From the NCBI GenBank assembly GCA_004295105.1, contig SHNC01000117.1:1-41587 (forward strand): a DNA stretch of 41,587 bases. Direction: 5' to 3'. A program made the translations under genes and the position numbers. The notes beneath the pieces are model-generated. The model saw nothing but the letters and a program-made list of their open reading frames with translations, ran no database searches and was not told the origin of the DNA. The stretch is from Betaproteobacteria bacterium (GTDB taxonomy: Bacteria; Pseudomonadota; Gammaproteobacteria; Burkholderiales; Rhodocyclaceae). Each line of letters opens with the position of its first letter. The first letter of the stretch is position 1. Of this stretch, positions 15,892 through 26,109 are shown piece after piece.

Positions 15892-17352
15892 ATGCTGATC
15901 GGCTTCGTCATCGCCTATCTCGTCGTTTCCATCGGCGTCGGCCTGTACGCGGCCACGCGGGTGAAGAACTCCACCGACTACGTCGCTGCCGGCCGCCACC
16001 TGCCGCTGTACATCGTCACCGCGACGGTGTTCGCCACCTGGTTCGGCTCCGAGACCGTGCTCGGCATCTCGGCCACCTTCATCGACAAGGGGCTGCGCGG
16101 GCTGTGGTCCGATCCGTTCGGCGCCTCGCTGTGCCTGATCCTGGTCGGCCTGTTCTTCGCCCGCCCGCTGTACCGCATGAACCTGCTGACGCTGGGCGAC
16201 TACTACCGCATCCGCTACGGCCGCACGGTCGAGGTGCTGTGCTCGATCGCCATCGTGATCTCCTACCTGGGCTGGGTGTCGGCGCAGATCACCGCGCTCG
16301 GGCTGGTGTTCAACATCCTGTCCGACGGCGCCATCTCGAACAACGCCGGCATGCTGATCGGCGCCGGCATCGTGCTGGTGTATACGCTGTTCGGCGGCAT
16401 GTGGTCGGTGGCGCTGACCGATTTCATGCAGATGACGATCATCATCATCGGCCTGTTCTACATCGCCTGGCTGATCGGCGACATGGCGGGCGGCGTGGGC
16501 ACGGTGGTGAATCATGCGAACGAGGCAGGCAAGCTCAACTTCCTGCCGGCGCTGGACGCGAAGGACATCATCGCCTTCCTCGCCGGCATCCTGACCATGG
16601 GCTTCGGCTCCATCCCGCAGCAGGACGTGTTCCAGCGCGTGAACTCGGCGCGCAACGAACGCACTGCGGTCGCCGGTACGCTGCTCGGCGGCTCGGGCTA
16701 CTTCGTGTTCGCCTTCGTGCCGCTGTTCATCGCCTATTCGGCCACCTTGATCGACCCCGCGCTGGTGGCGCAGTACCAGCAGAGCGACAGCCAGCAGATC
16801 CTGCCCCAGCTCATCCTGCAACACACGCCGCTGGTCGCGCAGGTGCTGTTCTTCGGCGCGCTGCTGTCGGCGATCATGAGCACGGCCTCCGGCACGCTGC
16901 TGGCGCCGTCGGTCACCTTCTCCGAGAACATCCTGCGCAGCACCTTCCGCCGCATGACCGACCACCAGTTCCTGTGGCTGACCCGTTTCGTCGTGGTTGT
17001 CTTCTCGCTGCTGGTGACCTGGTATGCGACGCACACCGACGAGAGCATCCACGGCATGGTCGAGAACGCGTACAAGGTGACGCTGGCTACCGCCTTCGTG
17101 CCCCTGGCCTTCGGTCTGTACTGGAAGCGCTCCACCACGCAGGGCGCGCTGGCCTCGATCTTCGTCGGCCTGGTGATGTGGGTGATGCTCGAAATCCTGA
17201 TGCCCGAGGCCGACGTGCCACCGCACTTCGCCGGCATGCTGGCAGGCGTCGCGGCGATGGTGCTCGGCTCGCTGCTGCCGCAGAAGCTCGCCCGGCCGAG
17301 CCACGGCCACACTGCCCACCTGCAGATCCAGCCGGAGCATCCGGGCCACTGA
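15892..17352 (+). CDS. Sodium:solute symporter family (SSS) transporter, substrate unknown
   Basis: A 486-residue membrane protein with about 13 hydrophobic segments spread over its length. The SSS pattern is clear: an N-terminal helix followed by STDYVAAGRHLPLY, then TVFATWFGSETVLGISA, GDYYRIRYGR, FGGMWSVALTDFMQM and SIPQQDVFQRVNSARNERTA. The tail after residue 465 is hydrophilic and His-rich (SHGHTAHLQ...HPGH). These carriers couple sodium entry to uptake of amino acids, organic acids, sugars or other solutes. The nearest upstream gene handles arginine and ornithine, but a separate promoter and terminator lie between them, so a shared pathway is only a possibility. GAGGA lies 11 bases before the start. 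Confidence 0.85.
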   Translation: MLIGFVIAYLVVSIGVGLYAATRVKNSTDYVAAGRHLPLYIVTATVFATWFGSETVLGISATFIDKGLRGLWSDPFGASLCLILVGLFFARPLYRMNLLTLGDYYRIRYGRTVEVLCSIAIVISYLGWVSAQITALGLVFNILSDGAISNNAGMLIGAGIVLVYTLFGGMWSVALTDFMQMTIIIIGLFYIAWLIGDMAGGVGTVVNHANEAGKLNFLPALDAKDIIAFLAGILTMGFGSIPQQDVFQRVNSARNERTAVAGTLLGGSGYFVFAFVPLFIAYSATLIDPALVAQYQQSDSQQILPQLILQHTPLVAQVLFFGALLSAIMSTASGTLLAPSVTFSENILRSTFRRMTDHQFLWLTRFVVVVFSLLVTWYATHTDESIHGMVENAYKVTLATAFVPLAFGLYWKRSTTQGALASIFVGLVMWVMLEILMPEADVPPHFAGMLAGVAAMVLGSLLPQKLARPSHGHTAHLQIQPEHPGH

Positions 17353-17361
17353 GCGGCGCCC

Positions 17362-17407
17362 CGCCCGTGCCGCGGCTTTGACAGGTGTCAAAGCCGCGGC
17401 ACGGGCG
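17362..17407. repeat. 46-bp near-perfect palindrome between the symporter gene and ubiU
   Basis: Arms of 22 bases (17362-17383 and 17386-17407) are perfect inverted copies around a two-base centre (GG at 17384-17385), starting ten bases after the symporter stop. As RNA it would form a very stable stem able to end the upstream transcript, although no T run follows. Its centre is the FNR-type site described separately. Arms this long are far beyond what a dimeric regulator needs. Confidence 0.95.
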
Positions 17408-17419
17408 CTCGATTATTCT
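17378..17419 (+). promoter_or_regulatory. FNR/ANR-type site in class II position for ubiU
   Basis: TTGAC-AGGT-GTCAA (17378-17391) matches the FNR-family dyad TTGAT-N4-ATCAA with one change per half. A -10-like TATTCT lies at 17414-17419. With transcription starting at 17426 the site is centred at exactly -41.5, the class II activator position, and the leader before the ubiU ATG is 24 nt. FNR control of ubiUVT is known in E. coli; here it is inferred from spacing and sequence. Confidence 0.65.
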
Positions 17420-17449
17420 CGCCGCCTGCTCAGCCAGCGGCGGGAAGCC

Positions 17450-18454
17450 ATGAACCGGATCGAACTCGTCTGCCCCGCGGGTAGCCTGCCCGCGCTCAAG
17501 ACCGCGGTGGACCACGGCGCCGACTGCGTCTATCTCGGCTTCAAGGACGCGACAAACGCACGCAACTTCAGTGGCCTCAACTTCGAGCCGGCGCAGGTGC
17601 GCGAGGGCATCGCCTACGCCCATGCTCGCGGGCGCAAGGTGCTGCTGGCGCTCAACACCTATCCGCAGGCCGCGAACTGGCCGTCGTGGACGGCGGCGAT
17701 CGACCGCGCGGCCGAATCCGGCGTCGACGCGGTGATCCTCGCCGATCCCGGACTGATGGCCTACGCGGCAAGAACCCATCCGCAACTGCGCCTGCACCTG
17801 TCGGTGCAGGGTTCGGCCACCAGTTACGAGGCGATCGAGTTCTATCGCGAGCGCTTCGGCATCCAGCGCGCGGTGCTGCCGCGGGTGCTGTCGCTGGCCC
17901 AGGTTGAGAACGTCATCGCCAACACGGCGGTGGAGATCGAGGTGTTCGGCTTCGGCGGGCTGTGCGTGATGGTCGAGGGCCGCTGTGCGTTGTCGGCCTA
18001 CGCCACCGGCGAATCGCCCAACTGCAACGGTGCCTGCTCGCCGGGCAGGCACGTGCGCTGGGAAGAGACGCCGCGCGGCATGGAGACGCGGCTCAACGGC
18101 ATCCTGATCGACCGTTTCGCCAACGGCGAGCGTGCCGGTTACCCGACGCTGTGCAAGGGCCGCTTCGAGGTCAACGACGAGACCTATTACGCCTTGGAAG
18201 AACCGACCAGCCTCAACACGCTGGAGCTGCTGCCGGAGCTGGCGCGCATCGGCATCCGTGCGATCAAGATCGAGGGCCGCCAGCGCAGCCCGGCCTACGT
18301 GACGCAGGTGACCAGGGTGTGGCGCGCGGCGCTCGACCGCTTGCAGGCGGCACCCGCCGCCTTCCAGGTGACGCCCGCGTGGATGGCCGAGCTCAACAAG
18401 GTGTCCGAGGGCCAGAGCCACACGCTGGGCGCCTACTACCGGCCGTGGAAATGA
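17450..18454 (+). CDS. ubiU: UbiU, O2-independent ubiquinone hydroxylation protein (U32 family)
   Basis: A 334-residue peptidase-U32-family protein that starts MNRIELVCPAGSLPALKTAV. The four cysteines that hold the [4Fe-4S] cluster in UbiU are present: Cys172 and Cys179 (GGLCVMVEGRCALS), Cys196 (PNCNGACSPGR) and Cys235 (TLCKGRFEV), each three residues further along than in E. coli UbiU. UbiU works with UbiV to hydroxylate ubiquinone precursors without oxygen, using prephenate as the oxygen source in E. coli. GGGAAG sits just before the ATG. It heads ubiU-ubiV-ubiT, all on the same strand. Confidence 0.95.
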   Translation: MNRIELVCPAGSLPALKTAVDHGADCVYLGFKDATNARNFSGLNFEPAQVREGIAYAHARGRKVLLALNTYPQAANWPSWTAAIDRAAESGVDAVILADPGLMAYAARTHPQLRLHLSVQGSATSYEAIEFYRERFGIQRAVLPRVLSLAQVENVIANTAVEIEVFGFGGLCVMVEGRCALSAYATGESPNCNGACSPGRHVRWEETPRGMETRLNGILIDRFANGERAGYPTLCKGRFEVNDETYYALEEPTSLNTLELLPELARIGIRAIKIEGRQRSPAYVTQVTRVWRAALDRLQAAPAAFQVTPAWMAELNKVSEGQSHTLGAYYRPWK

Positions 18455-18563
18455 GGCTGCGTGCCGACCGCCGTTCCCTGCCCCACGACGCAGCGCTGCG
18501 GTCCGCGCGGGCTGCGGCGGGCGTCGGCAGGCAAACCCGTCACCTTGTCGTGAGAACCCCCGG

Positions 18564-19475
18564 ATGAAACTCGCCCTCGGCCCCCTCCTCTACTACTGGC
18601 CGCGCCAGAGCGTGCTCGACTTCTACGCCGACGTCGCCGACAGCTCGATCGACAGCGTGTATCTGGGCGAGACCGTGTGTTCGCGCCGTCACGAACTGAG
18701 ACTGGAAGACTGGTTCGAGGTGGGCAGGGTGCTCGCCGCCGCCGGCAAAGAGGTGGTGATGAGCAGCCAGGGCCTGGTCGAGTCCGAGTCCGATCTCAAG
18801 ACGCTGCGGCGCATCGTGCGCCAGGCCGCCGATGGCCAGCCAGGCTTTCGCGTCGAGGCCAACGACATGGGTGCGGTGCGGCTGCTCACCGAGGCGGGCG
18901 TGCGCGACTGGGTGGCCGGGCCGACGCTGAACATCTTCAATCCGACCACGCTGCAGTTGATGATCGACGGCGGCGCCACGCGCTGGGCGGTGGCACCGGA
19001 GATCTCCGGCGCGGCGCTGGCCGAGGTGCGCGCCGCGCTCGCCACGCCGATCGAGACCGAAGTCTTCGCCCATGGCCGCCTGCCGCTGGCACACTCCGCG
19101 CGCTGCTTCACCGCGCGCCATTTCAACCTGCAGAAGGACACCTGCGAGTTCCGCTGCCTCGCCATCAACGACGGCATCACGCTGCGCACACGCGAGGGCG
19201 AGCCCTTCCTGACCCTGAACGGCGTGCAGACGCAGTCGGCCCGGGTGCACAACCTGCTCGGCGACATTGACGACGTGCAGGGCAGGGCCGAGGTGCTGCG
19301 CATCAGCCCGCAGGGCTCGCATACGCGCGACATCATCGACCTGTTCCGCGCGGTGCTCGATGGCATGCGCAGCCCGGTCGGAGCGCTGGCCGAGGCCCGC
19401 GCGCTGATGGTGGAGGCGCCGTGCAACGGCTTCTGGCATGGCCGCGCCGGCGTCGACCAATACGTCGCCGCCTGA
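18564..19475 (+). CDS. ubiV: UbiV, O2-independent ubiquinone hydroxylation protein (U32 family)
   Basis: A 303-residue U32-family protein. Cluster cysteines are visible at 39 (YLGETVCSRRHE), 181 (SARCFTARH), 194 and 198 (KDTCEFRC), matching the spacing of UbiV from E. coli. The N-terminus (MKLALGPLLYYWPRQSVLDFY) is typical. It forms a heterodimer with UbiU for anaerobic ubiquinone ring hydroxylation. It begins 109 bp after ubiU; that gap shows no promoter or gene I can support, so cotranscription is likely. Confidence 0.95.
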   Translation: MKLALGPLLYYWPRQSVLDFYADVADSSIDSVYLGETVCSRRHELRLEDWFEVGRVLAAAGKEVVMSSQGLVESESDLKTLRRIVRQAADGQPGFRVEANDMGAVRLLTEAGVRDWVAGPTLNIFNPTTLQLMIDGGATRWAVAPEISGAALAEVRAALATPIETEVFAHGRLPLAHSARCFTARHFNLQKDTCEFRCLAINDGITLRTREGEPFLTLNGVQTQSARVHNLLGDIDDVQGRAEVLRISPQGSHTRDIIDLFRAVLDGMRSPVGALAEARALMVEAPCNGFWHGRAGVDQYVAA

Positions 19476-19634
19476 GCCATCGATGCGCGGACCACGGCAA
19501 GAGCGGGCCTGACCGCGATCCCGCGCGTCGATCGCGGTCGAGCCAGATCCTGCAACCCCGCCGCAGCACCGGGCGTGACCGCGACTGCATGCGGCCAGCA
19601 CCGCACCTGCGGAAAGCGCTACTGGAGAACGAAC

Positions 19635-20165
19635 ATGCACGCCCTTCCCCGCCCGCCTGCCCTGTCCGAACTGCTGCCTGGCAGCTTGCGCCGGCGCATC
19701 GCCGATCGCCTGCAGAATGCCCGCATTCCCGATTTCACCATCCCCGCTCCCGTCGCGCGGCTGGTCGCGCGGCTGCCGCAGCAGCCGCCCACCCGGGCGC
19801 TGACGCTGGCGTTGAACCTCGCTCTGGGTCGCATCCTGCCGCGCGACACGCTGTCGCCGCTCGCCGGCCGCCACCTGCGCATGCGCGTGCTCGACGCCGG
19901 CCTGACGCTGGACTTCATGCTCACCGATGACGGCTTCCGGCGTGCGACGCCGGCCGCCGATGCGCACCCCGATCTGATCATCTCGGCCACCGCGCGCGAC
20001 TACCTGGCGCTGGCGCTGCGCGAGGAAGATCCCGACACGCTGTTCTTCAGCCGCCGCCTGTGCATGGAAGGTGACACCGACCTCGGCCTGCTGGTGAAGA
20101 ACACGCTGGATGCGGTCGACTGGGATGCGCTGAAGGCGAAGCTGACCGGTGGGCGCAGGGACTGA
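19635..20165 (+). CDS. ubiT: UbiT, SCP2-domain accessory protein for anaerobic ubiquinone synthesis
   Basis: A 176-residue protein with an N-terminal helical region and a C-terminal SCP2 sterol-carrier fold (about 70-165: LRMRVLDAGLTLDFMLTDDGFR, ...DLIISATARDYLALA...FFSRRLCMEGDTDLGLLVKNTLDAV). UbiT is thought to bind the hydrophobic ubiquinone intermediates and present them to UbiUV. Start ATG 19635 has GGAG eight bases upstream and gives the usual length; an in-frame extension to 19575 is not needed. It ends the ubiUVT group, 160 bp after ubiV. Confidence 0.92.
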   Translation: MHALPRPPALSELLPGSLRRRIADRLQNARIPDFTIPAPVARLVARLPQQPPTRALTLALNLALGRILPRDTLSPLAGRHLRMRVLDAGLTLDFMLTDDGFRRATPAADAHPDLIISATARDYLALALREEDPDTLFFSRRLCMEGDTDLGLLVKNTLDAVDWDALKAKLTGGRRD

Positions 20166-20297
20166 GGCGTCCTGCTGCGCCCACACTGCCGGCGCGAGCC
20201 CGGTCGCGACCTCTGCCGCCGATTGCAGCCAACCCTGCCGCTGTCTGCGGTAAGCTTTCGGCCCCGCAACCTTCGGCTCGCCACGGCGCGACCTGTC

Positions 20298-21257
20298 ATG
20301 CCTTCGGAATTCGACCTGATCCGGCGCCACTTCGACCACGACGCCGCCCACTGCGATCTAGCGGTGGGCGACGACGCCGCGCTGATGCGGCCGCGTCCCG
20401 GCATGCAGCTCGCCGTATCGACCGACATGCTGGTCGCCGGCACGCATTTCTTCGCCGATGCCGACCCTGCGCTGCTCGGCTGGAAGACGCTCGCCGTCAA
20501 CGTGTCGGATCTCGCGGCAATGGGGGCAGAGCCGCGCTGGGCGCTGCTCGCGATCGCCCTGCCGGCGGCCGACGAGGCGTGGATCGCCGCCTTCGCCGGC
20601 GGCCTGTTCGAATGCGCACGGGCCCATGACGTGGACCTCGTCGGCGGCGACACGACACGGGGCCCGCTGAACATGACCGTCACCATCATCGGCGAGGTTC
20701 CGCTCGGCGCGGCGATCACCCGCAGCGGCGGCCGCCCCGGCGACGACCTGTGGGTGTCGGGCCAGCCGGGCCTGGCCGCGCTGGGCCTGGCCGCGCTGCG
20801 CGGCGAAGCGAAGCTGGACGATGACGGCCGCCGACGCTGCCTCGACGCCCTGCACCGGCCGCAGCCGCGCGTGGCGCTCGGCCTGGCGCTGCGCGGCATC
20901 GCCAGCGCGATGCTGGACGTTTCCGACGGCCTGCTCGGCGACCTCGGCCACATCCTGGAACGTTCCGCCGTGGGCGCCGTGGTCGAGGTCGCCGCGCTGC
21001 CGCTCGCCCCGCTGCTGGCCACCGGTGCCGACGCCGCGCTAGCACGGCGCTGCCTGCTGTCGGGCGGCGACGACTACGAGCTGCTGTTCACCGCGCCTCC
21101 CGCGCAACGTCCGGCCATCCAGGCGATCGGCCGCCGGCTCGACCTGCCGCTGCACCGCATCGGCCAGCTCAGCGGCGAGCCTGGCGCGCTGCTGTTGCGC
21201 GAGACCGACGGCAGGCTGCACCCGAGCGCCGCGACCGGCTACGATCACTTCGGCTGA
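20298..21257 (+). CDS. thiL: Thiamine-monophosphate kinase
   Basis: A 319-residue PurM/AIR-synthase-fold kinase. Motifs: MPSEFDLIRRHF at the start, the ATP/metal site VGDDAALM, STDMLVAGTHFF, VNVSDLAAMGAEPRWALLAIALP, GGDTTRGPLNMTVT, LDVSDGLLGDLGHI and SGGDDYELLFT. It phosphorylates thiamine monophosphate to the coenzyme thiamine diphosphate. The start at 20298 follows ThiL homologues; a 25-codon upstream extension lacks support. It is followed at 37 bp by pgpA. No TPP riboswitch was seen in the preceding 130 bp. Confidence 0.95.
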   Translation: MPSEFDLIRRHFDHDAAHCDLAVGDDAALMRPRPGMQLAVSTDMLVAGTHFFADADPALLGWKTLAVNVSDLAAMGAEPRWALLAIALPAADEAWIAAFAGGLFECARAHDVDLVGGDTTRGPLNMTVTIIGEVPLGAAITRSGGRPGDDLWVSGQPGLAALGLAALRGEAKLDDDGRRRCLDALHRPQPRVALGLALRGIASAMLDVSDGLLGDLGHILERSAVGAVVEVAALPLAPLLATGADAALARRCLLSGGDDYELLFTAPPAQRPAIQAIGRRLDLPLHRIGQLSGEPGALLLRETDGRLHPSAATGYDHFG

Positions 21258-21294
21258 ACGCCGCGCCCGCCCAACGTCCGAAGCGATCCTGCCC

Positions 21295-21777
21295 ATGCGA
21301 CCGACCGCCCGCTTCATGCTGAGTCACCCCGCCCACTTCATCTCGCTGGGCTTCGGCTCCGGCCTTTCGCCGTGGGCGCCGGGCACCATGGGCACGCTGC
21401 TGGCCTGGCTGCTGTATCCGCTGATCCGCGCGCCGCTGTCGGAATTCGTCTTCCTCGCCTTGCTTGCCAGCCTGTTCGTGGCCGGCATCCTCGCCGCAGA
21501 ACGCACCGGCCGCGCGCTGGGCGTGCCGGACCATGGCGGCATCGTGTGGGACGAGATGGTCGCGACCTGGCTGGTGCTGGTGTTCGCACCCGGCACGCTG
21601 CTGTGGCAGGCGATCGCGGTGGCGTTGTTCCGCTTCTTCGACATCGTCAAGCCGCCACCGGTGCGGTGGGCAGACCGCAGCATGAAGGGCGGCTTCGGCG
21701 TGATGCTCGATGACCTCATTGCCGCCGGCTACACCCTGCTCGCGCTCGCGGTCCTCGTCTCGGTGTTCCGGCCGTGA
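21295..21777 (+). CDS. pgpA: Phosphatidylglycerophosphatase A
   Basis: A 160-residue membrane phosphatase. Family motifs are HFISLGFGSGLSPWAPGTMGTL near the N-terminus, then GGIVWDEMVATW and FRFFDIVKPPPVRWADR, with GGFGVMLDDLIAAGY near the end. About four hydrophobic segments are present. It removes the phosphate from phosphatidylglycerophosphate to give phosphatidylglycerol. It lies between thiL and pncC; the stop TGA shares its last base with the next start (TGATG). Confidence 0.95.
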   Translation: MRPTARFMLSHPAHFISLGFGSGLSPWAPGTMGTLLAWLLYPLIRAPLSEFVFLALLASLFVAGILAAERTGRALGVPDHGGIVWDEMVATWLVLVFAPGTLLWQAIAVALFRFFDIVKPPPVRWADRSMKGGFGVMLDDLIAAGYTLLALAVLVSVFRP

Positions 21778-22262
21778 TGACGCCCACGCTCGATGCCCTG
21801 TCGGCGACACTGGGCCAGGCGCTGGCCGCACGCGGCTGGATGCTCGCCACCGCGGAATCCTGCACCGGCGGCTGGATCGCCGAGGCGGTGACCGCGACTG
21901 CGGGCAGCTCCGGCTGGTTCGACCGCGGCTTCGTCACCTATTCCAACGAGGCCAAGGTGGACATGCTGGGCGTGTCGCCGGCCACGCTGGCGGCGCATGG
22001 CGCGGTCAGCGAATGGACGGTTTGCGAGATGGCGAGCGGCGCGCTGGCACGCAGCCGCGCGCAGGTGGCGGTCGCGGTCTCCGGCGTCGCCGGACCCGCC
22101 GGTGGCAGCGCGGACAAGCCGGTGGGCATGGTGTGCCTGGCCTGGGCGCGCCACGATTGCGCGCCGCATGCGGTCACGATGCGGTTCCCCGGCGACCGCG
22201 AGGCGGTGCGACGTCAGGCGGTGGAGCATGCGCTGCGCGAGCTGATCCGGCTGGCCGCCTGA
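21777..22262 (+). CDS. pncC: Nicotinamide-nucleotide amidase (CinA C-terminal type)
   Basis: A 161-residue protein consisting only of the CinA C-terminal domain: ATAESCTGGWIAEAVTATAGSS, FDRGFVTYSNEAKVDMLGV, VAVSGVAGPAGGSADKPVGMV. It deamidates nicotinamide mononucleotide to the nicotinate form, recycling NMN released by DNA ligase. The ATG at 21777 overlaps the pgpA stop; a GTG one codon earlier is also in frame. Placement just upstream of recA is common in proteobacteria. Confidence 0.93.
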   Translation: MTPTLDALSATLGQALAARGWMLATAESCTGGWIAEAVTATAGSSGWFDRGFVTYSNEAKVDMLGVSPATLAAHGAVSEWTVCEMASGALARSRAQVAVAVSGVAGPAGGSADKPVGMVCLAWARHDCAPHAVTMRFPGDREAVRRQAVEHALRELIRLAA

Positions 22263-22291
22263 ACGTTGCCGCACCGCTCGTCGGGCACCGT

Positions 22292-22319
22292 TGCTGTAAA
22301 AATAACCAGCTCTTACACT
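22292..22319 (+). promoter_or_regulatory. recA promoter with an overlapping LexA (SOS) box
   Basis: CTGTAAAAATAACCAG (22294-22309) matches the LexA box CTGT-N8-ACAG with one change. It overlaps a -35-like TTGCTG (22292-22297), with a -10-like TACACT 16 bp further on (22314-22319). A second -10-like CATAAT lies at 22364-22369. SOS control of recA is expected; the exact start site is inferred. Confidence 0.7.
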
Positions 22320-22395
22320 GCCGCCATCAGGGAACCGCAAGCAAATCCATGCAATCTCTGTGCCATAATCCGGACATCACTCAGGAAAGACTCTC

Positions 22396-23436
<1,041 letters not shown>

Positions 23437-23459
23437 GCCCCGCGCCCGGCGAGCCCGGC

Positions 23460-23895
23460 ATGAGCGAAACCAGCCTGCGCGAGCGTGCCCTGCGCTACCT
23501 GGCGCAACGCGACCACTCGCGCACCGAACTGGCGCGCAAGCTTGCCGCCCACGGCAGCGCGGCGGAAGTCGCCGAGGTCGTAGCCCGCATGGGCGAGCTC
23601 GGCCTGCAGTCCGACCGGCGCTTTGCCGAGGCCTGGGTGCGCAGCAAGGCGGTGCGCTTCGGCGCCGCCCGGCTGCGCAACGAGCTGGGGCGACGCGGCG
23701 TCGAACGCGAACTGGTCGACGAGGCGCTCGCGGCCGAGTGCGTAGAATCGGAACTCGAGCGCGCCCGTGCGGTATGGCGCGCGAAGTTCGGCGCGCCTCC
23801 AGCCGATGCGCGCGAATGGGCCCGCCAGGCCCGCTTCCTGCAAACCCGCGGCTTTGCGACGGACGTGATCCGCAAGCTCCTGAAAGAGCAACCCG

Positions 23896-23909
<14 letters not shown>
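23460..23909 (+). CDS. recX: RecA regulator RecX
   Basis: A 149-residue protein of three-helix repeats, beginning [28 protein letters not shown] with further repeats containing [13 protein letters not shown] and [14 protein letters not shown]. RecX binds the RecA filament groove and limits its activity. It follows recA directly, as in many bacteria, and its last 14 bp overlap the lptB start in another frame, so translation of the two is probably coupled. Confidence 0.93.
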
Positions 23910-24618
<709 letters not shown>

Positions 24619-24631
24619 ACCCTGCTCGTCC

Positions 24632-26092
24632 ATGAAACCCAGCCTCCAGCTCAAGCTCTCCCAGCACCTGACGCTCACACCGCAGTTGCAGCAGTCGATC
24701 AAGCTGCTGCAACTGTCGACGCTCGAGCTGAACCAGGAGATCGAGCGCTTCCTGCTCGAGAACCCGATGCTGGAGCGCGAGGACGGCGACGGCAGCGACT
24801 TCTCGCCTTCCGCGCCGCCGGCCGGCAGCACGTCGCCAACCAGCGAGCGCAGCGAGACCGCCGACAACCGCGACGGCGCCGACAGCCGCGCCGAGAGCGA
24901 CACCGCCGCGGGGCTCGAGGAGGGCATGGACTGGTCGAGCGTGGGTAGCGGCAGCGGCAGTTCGAGCAACCGCGACGACGACGACGACGTCGATTACCAG
25001 GAATTCCAGGCCGCCGGCATCTCGCTGCGCGACCATCTCGACCTGCAGGTTGCGCTTTCGCCACTGAGCGACCGCGACCGTGCGCTGGTGCGCTTCGTCA
25101 TCGAGGCACTCGACGACGACGGCTACCTGCACCAGACGCTGGAAGATCTGCTCGAGCTGCTGCCGCCCGAACTCGAGGTGGAACTCGACGAACTCGCCAT
25201 CGCCCTGCACCACGTGCAGAACCTCGAGCCTGCCGGCATCGGCGCGCGTACGCCGCAGGAATGCCTGGCGCTGCAGTTGCGCGCCCTGCCGGCCTCGTCC
25301 GACCGCGATCTCGCGCTGGAGATCGTGAGCAAGCACCTGGAACTGCTCGCCGAGCGCAACTTCGCCAAGCTCAAGCGCCTCACCGGTTGCGACGATGATG
25401 CGCTGCGCGCCGCGCAGACCCTGATCAGCCGGCTCGACCCGCATCCCGGATCGCGGCACTCAGCCGAGGAAACCCGCTACGTGCTGCCCGACGTGGTGGT
25501 GCGCAAGGTGCGCAACCGCTGGACGGTATCGCTCAACCCGGAGGCGATGCCGCGGCTGCGCATCAACCAGCTTTACGCCAGCATCCTGCAGCAGCACCGC
25601 GGCCAGGGCGGCGGCCTGACCGGCCAGTTGCAGGAGGCACGCTGGCTGATCAAGAACGTGCAGCAGCGCTTCGACACCATCCTGCGTGTCTCTCAGGCCA
25701 TCGTTGACCAGCAGCGGCAGTTCTTCGATCATGGGGACGTGGCAATGCGGCCACTCACCCTCCGGGAGATCGCAGACCAGCTCGAGCTGCACGAGTCCAC
25801 CGTCTCGCGCGTGACAACGCAAAAGTACATGGCGACGCCGCGCGGTGTGTTCGAACTCAAGTATTTCTTCGGCAGTCACGTCTCCACCGATACCGGCGGG
25901 GCGGCATCATCCACTGCGATTCGCGCGCTGATTCGCCAGTTGGTCGATGCCGAGGACAGGAAGAAGCCCCTGTCGGACGCCAGGATTGCCGAGCTATTGG
26001 GCCAGCAGGGTATCGTGGTCGCACGGCGGACCATCGCCAAGTATCGCGAATCCCTCAATATCCCGCCGGTCAGTCTGCGCAAAACGCTTTGA
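24632..26092 (+). CDS. rpoN: RNA polymerase sigma-54 factor RpoN
   Basis: A 486-residue sigma-54. Region I is Gln/Leu-rich (MKPSLQLKLSQHLTLTPQLQ...), region II is acidic with an Asp run near residue 115, followed by the core-binding and DNA-binding domains (LREIADQLELHESTVSRVTTQKYM helix-turn-helix) and the RpoN box ARRTIAKYRE (464-473, Ile in place of the usual Val). It recognises -24/-12 promoters and needs enhancer-binding ATPases. A candidate target, the PEP-CTERM promoter at 2123, lies in this window. Confidence 0.98.
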   Translation: MKPSLQLKLSQHLTLTPQLQQSIKLLQLSTLELNQEIERFLLENPMLEREDGDGSDFSPSAPPAGSTSPTSERSETADNRDGADSRAESDTAAGLEEGMDWSSVGSGSGSSSNRDDDDDVDYQEFQAAGISLRDHLDLQVALSPLSDRDRALVRFVIEALDDDGYLHQTLEDLLELLPPELEVELDELAIALHHVQNLEPAGIGARTPQECLALQLRALPASSDRDLALEIVSKHLELLAERNFAKLKRLTGCDDDALRAAQTLISRLDPHPGSRHSAEETRYVLPDVVVRKVRNRWTVSLNPEAMPRLRINQLYASILQQHRGQGGGLTGQLQEARWLIKNVQQRFDTILRVSQAIVDQQRQFFDHGDVAMRPLTLREIADQLELHESTVSRVTTQKYMATPRGVFELKYFFGSHVSTDTGGAASSTAIRALIRQLVDAEDRKKPLSDARIAELLGQQGIVVARRTIAKYRESLNIPPVSLRKTL

Positions 26093-26109
26093 CAACAAGA
26101 GGAGTTGCC

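Noticed and set aside
20166-20297. Possible TPP riboswitch before thiL
   Set aside because: No CTGAGA-type or ACCTGA-type thi-box elements are present.
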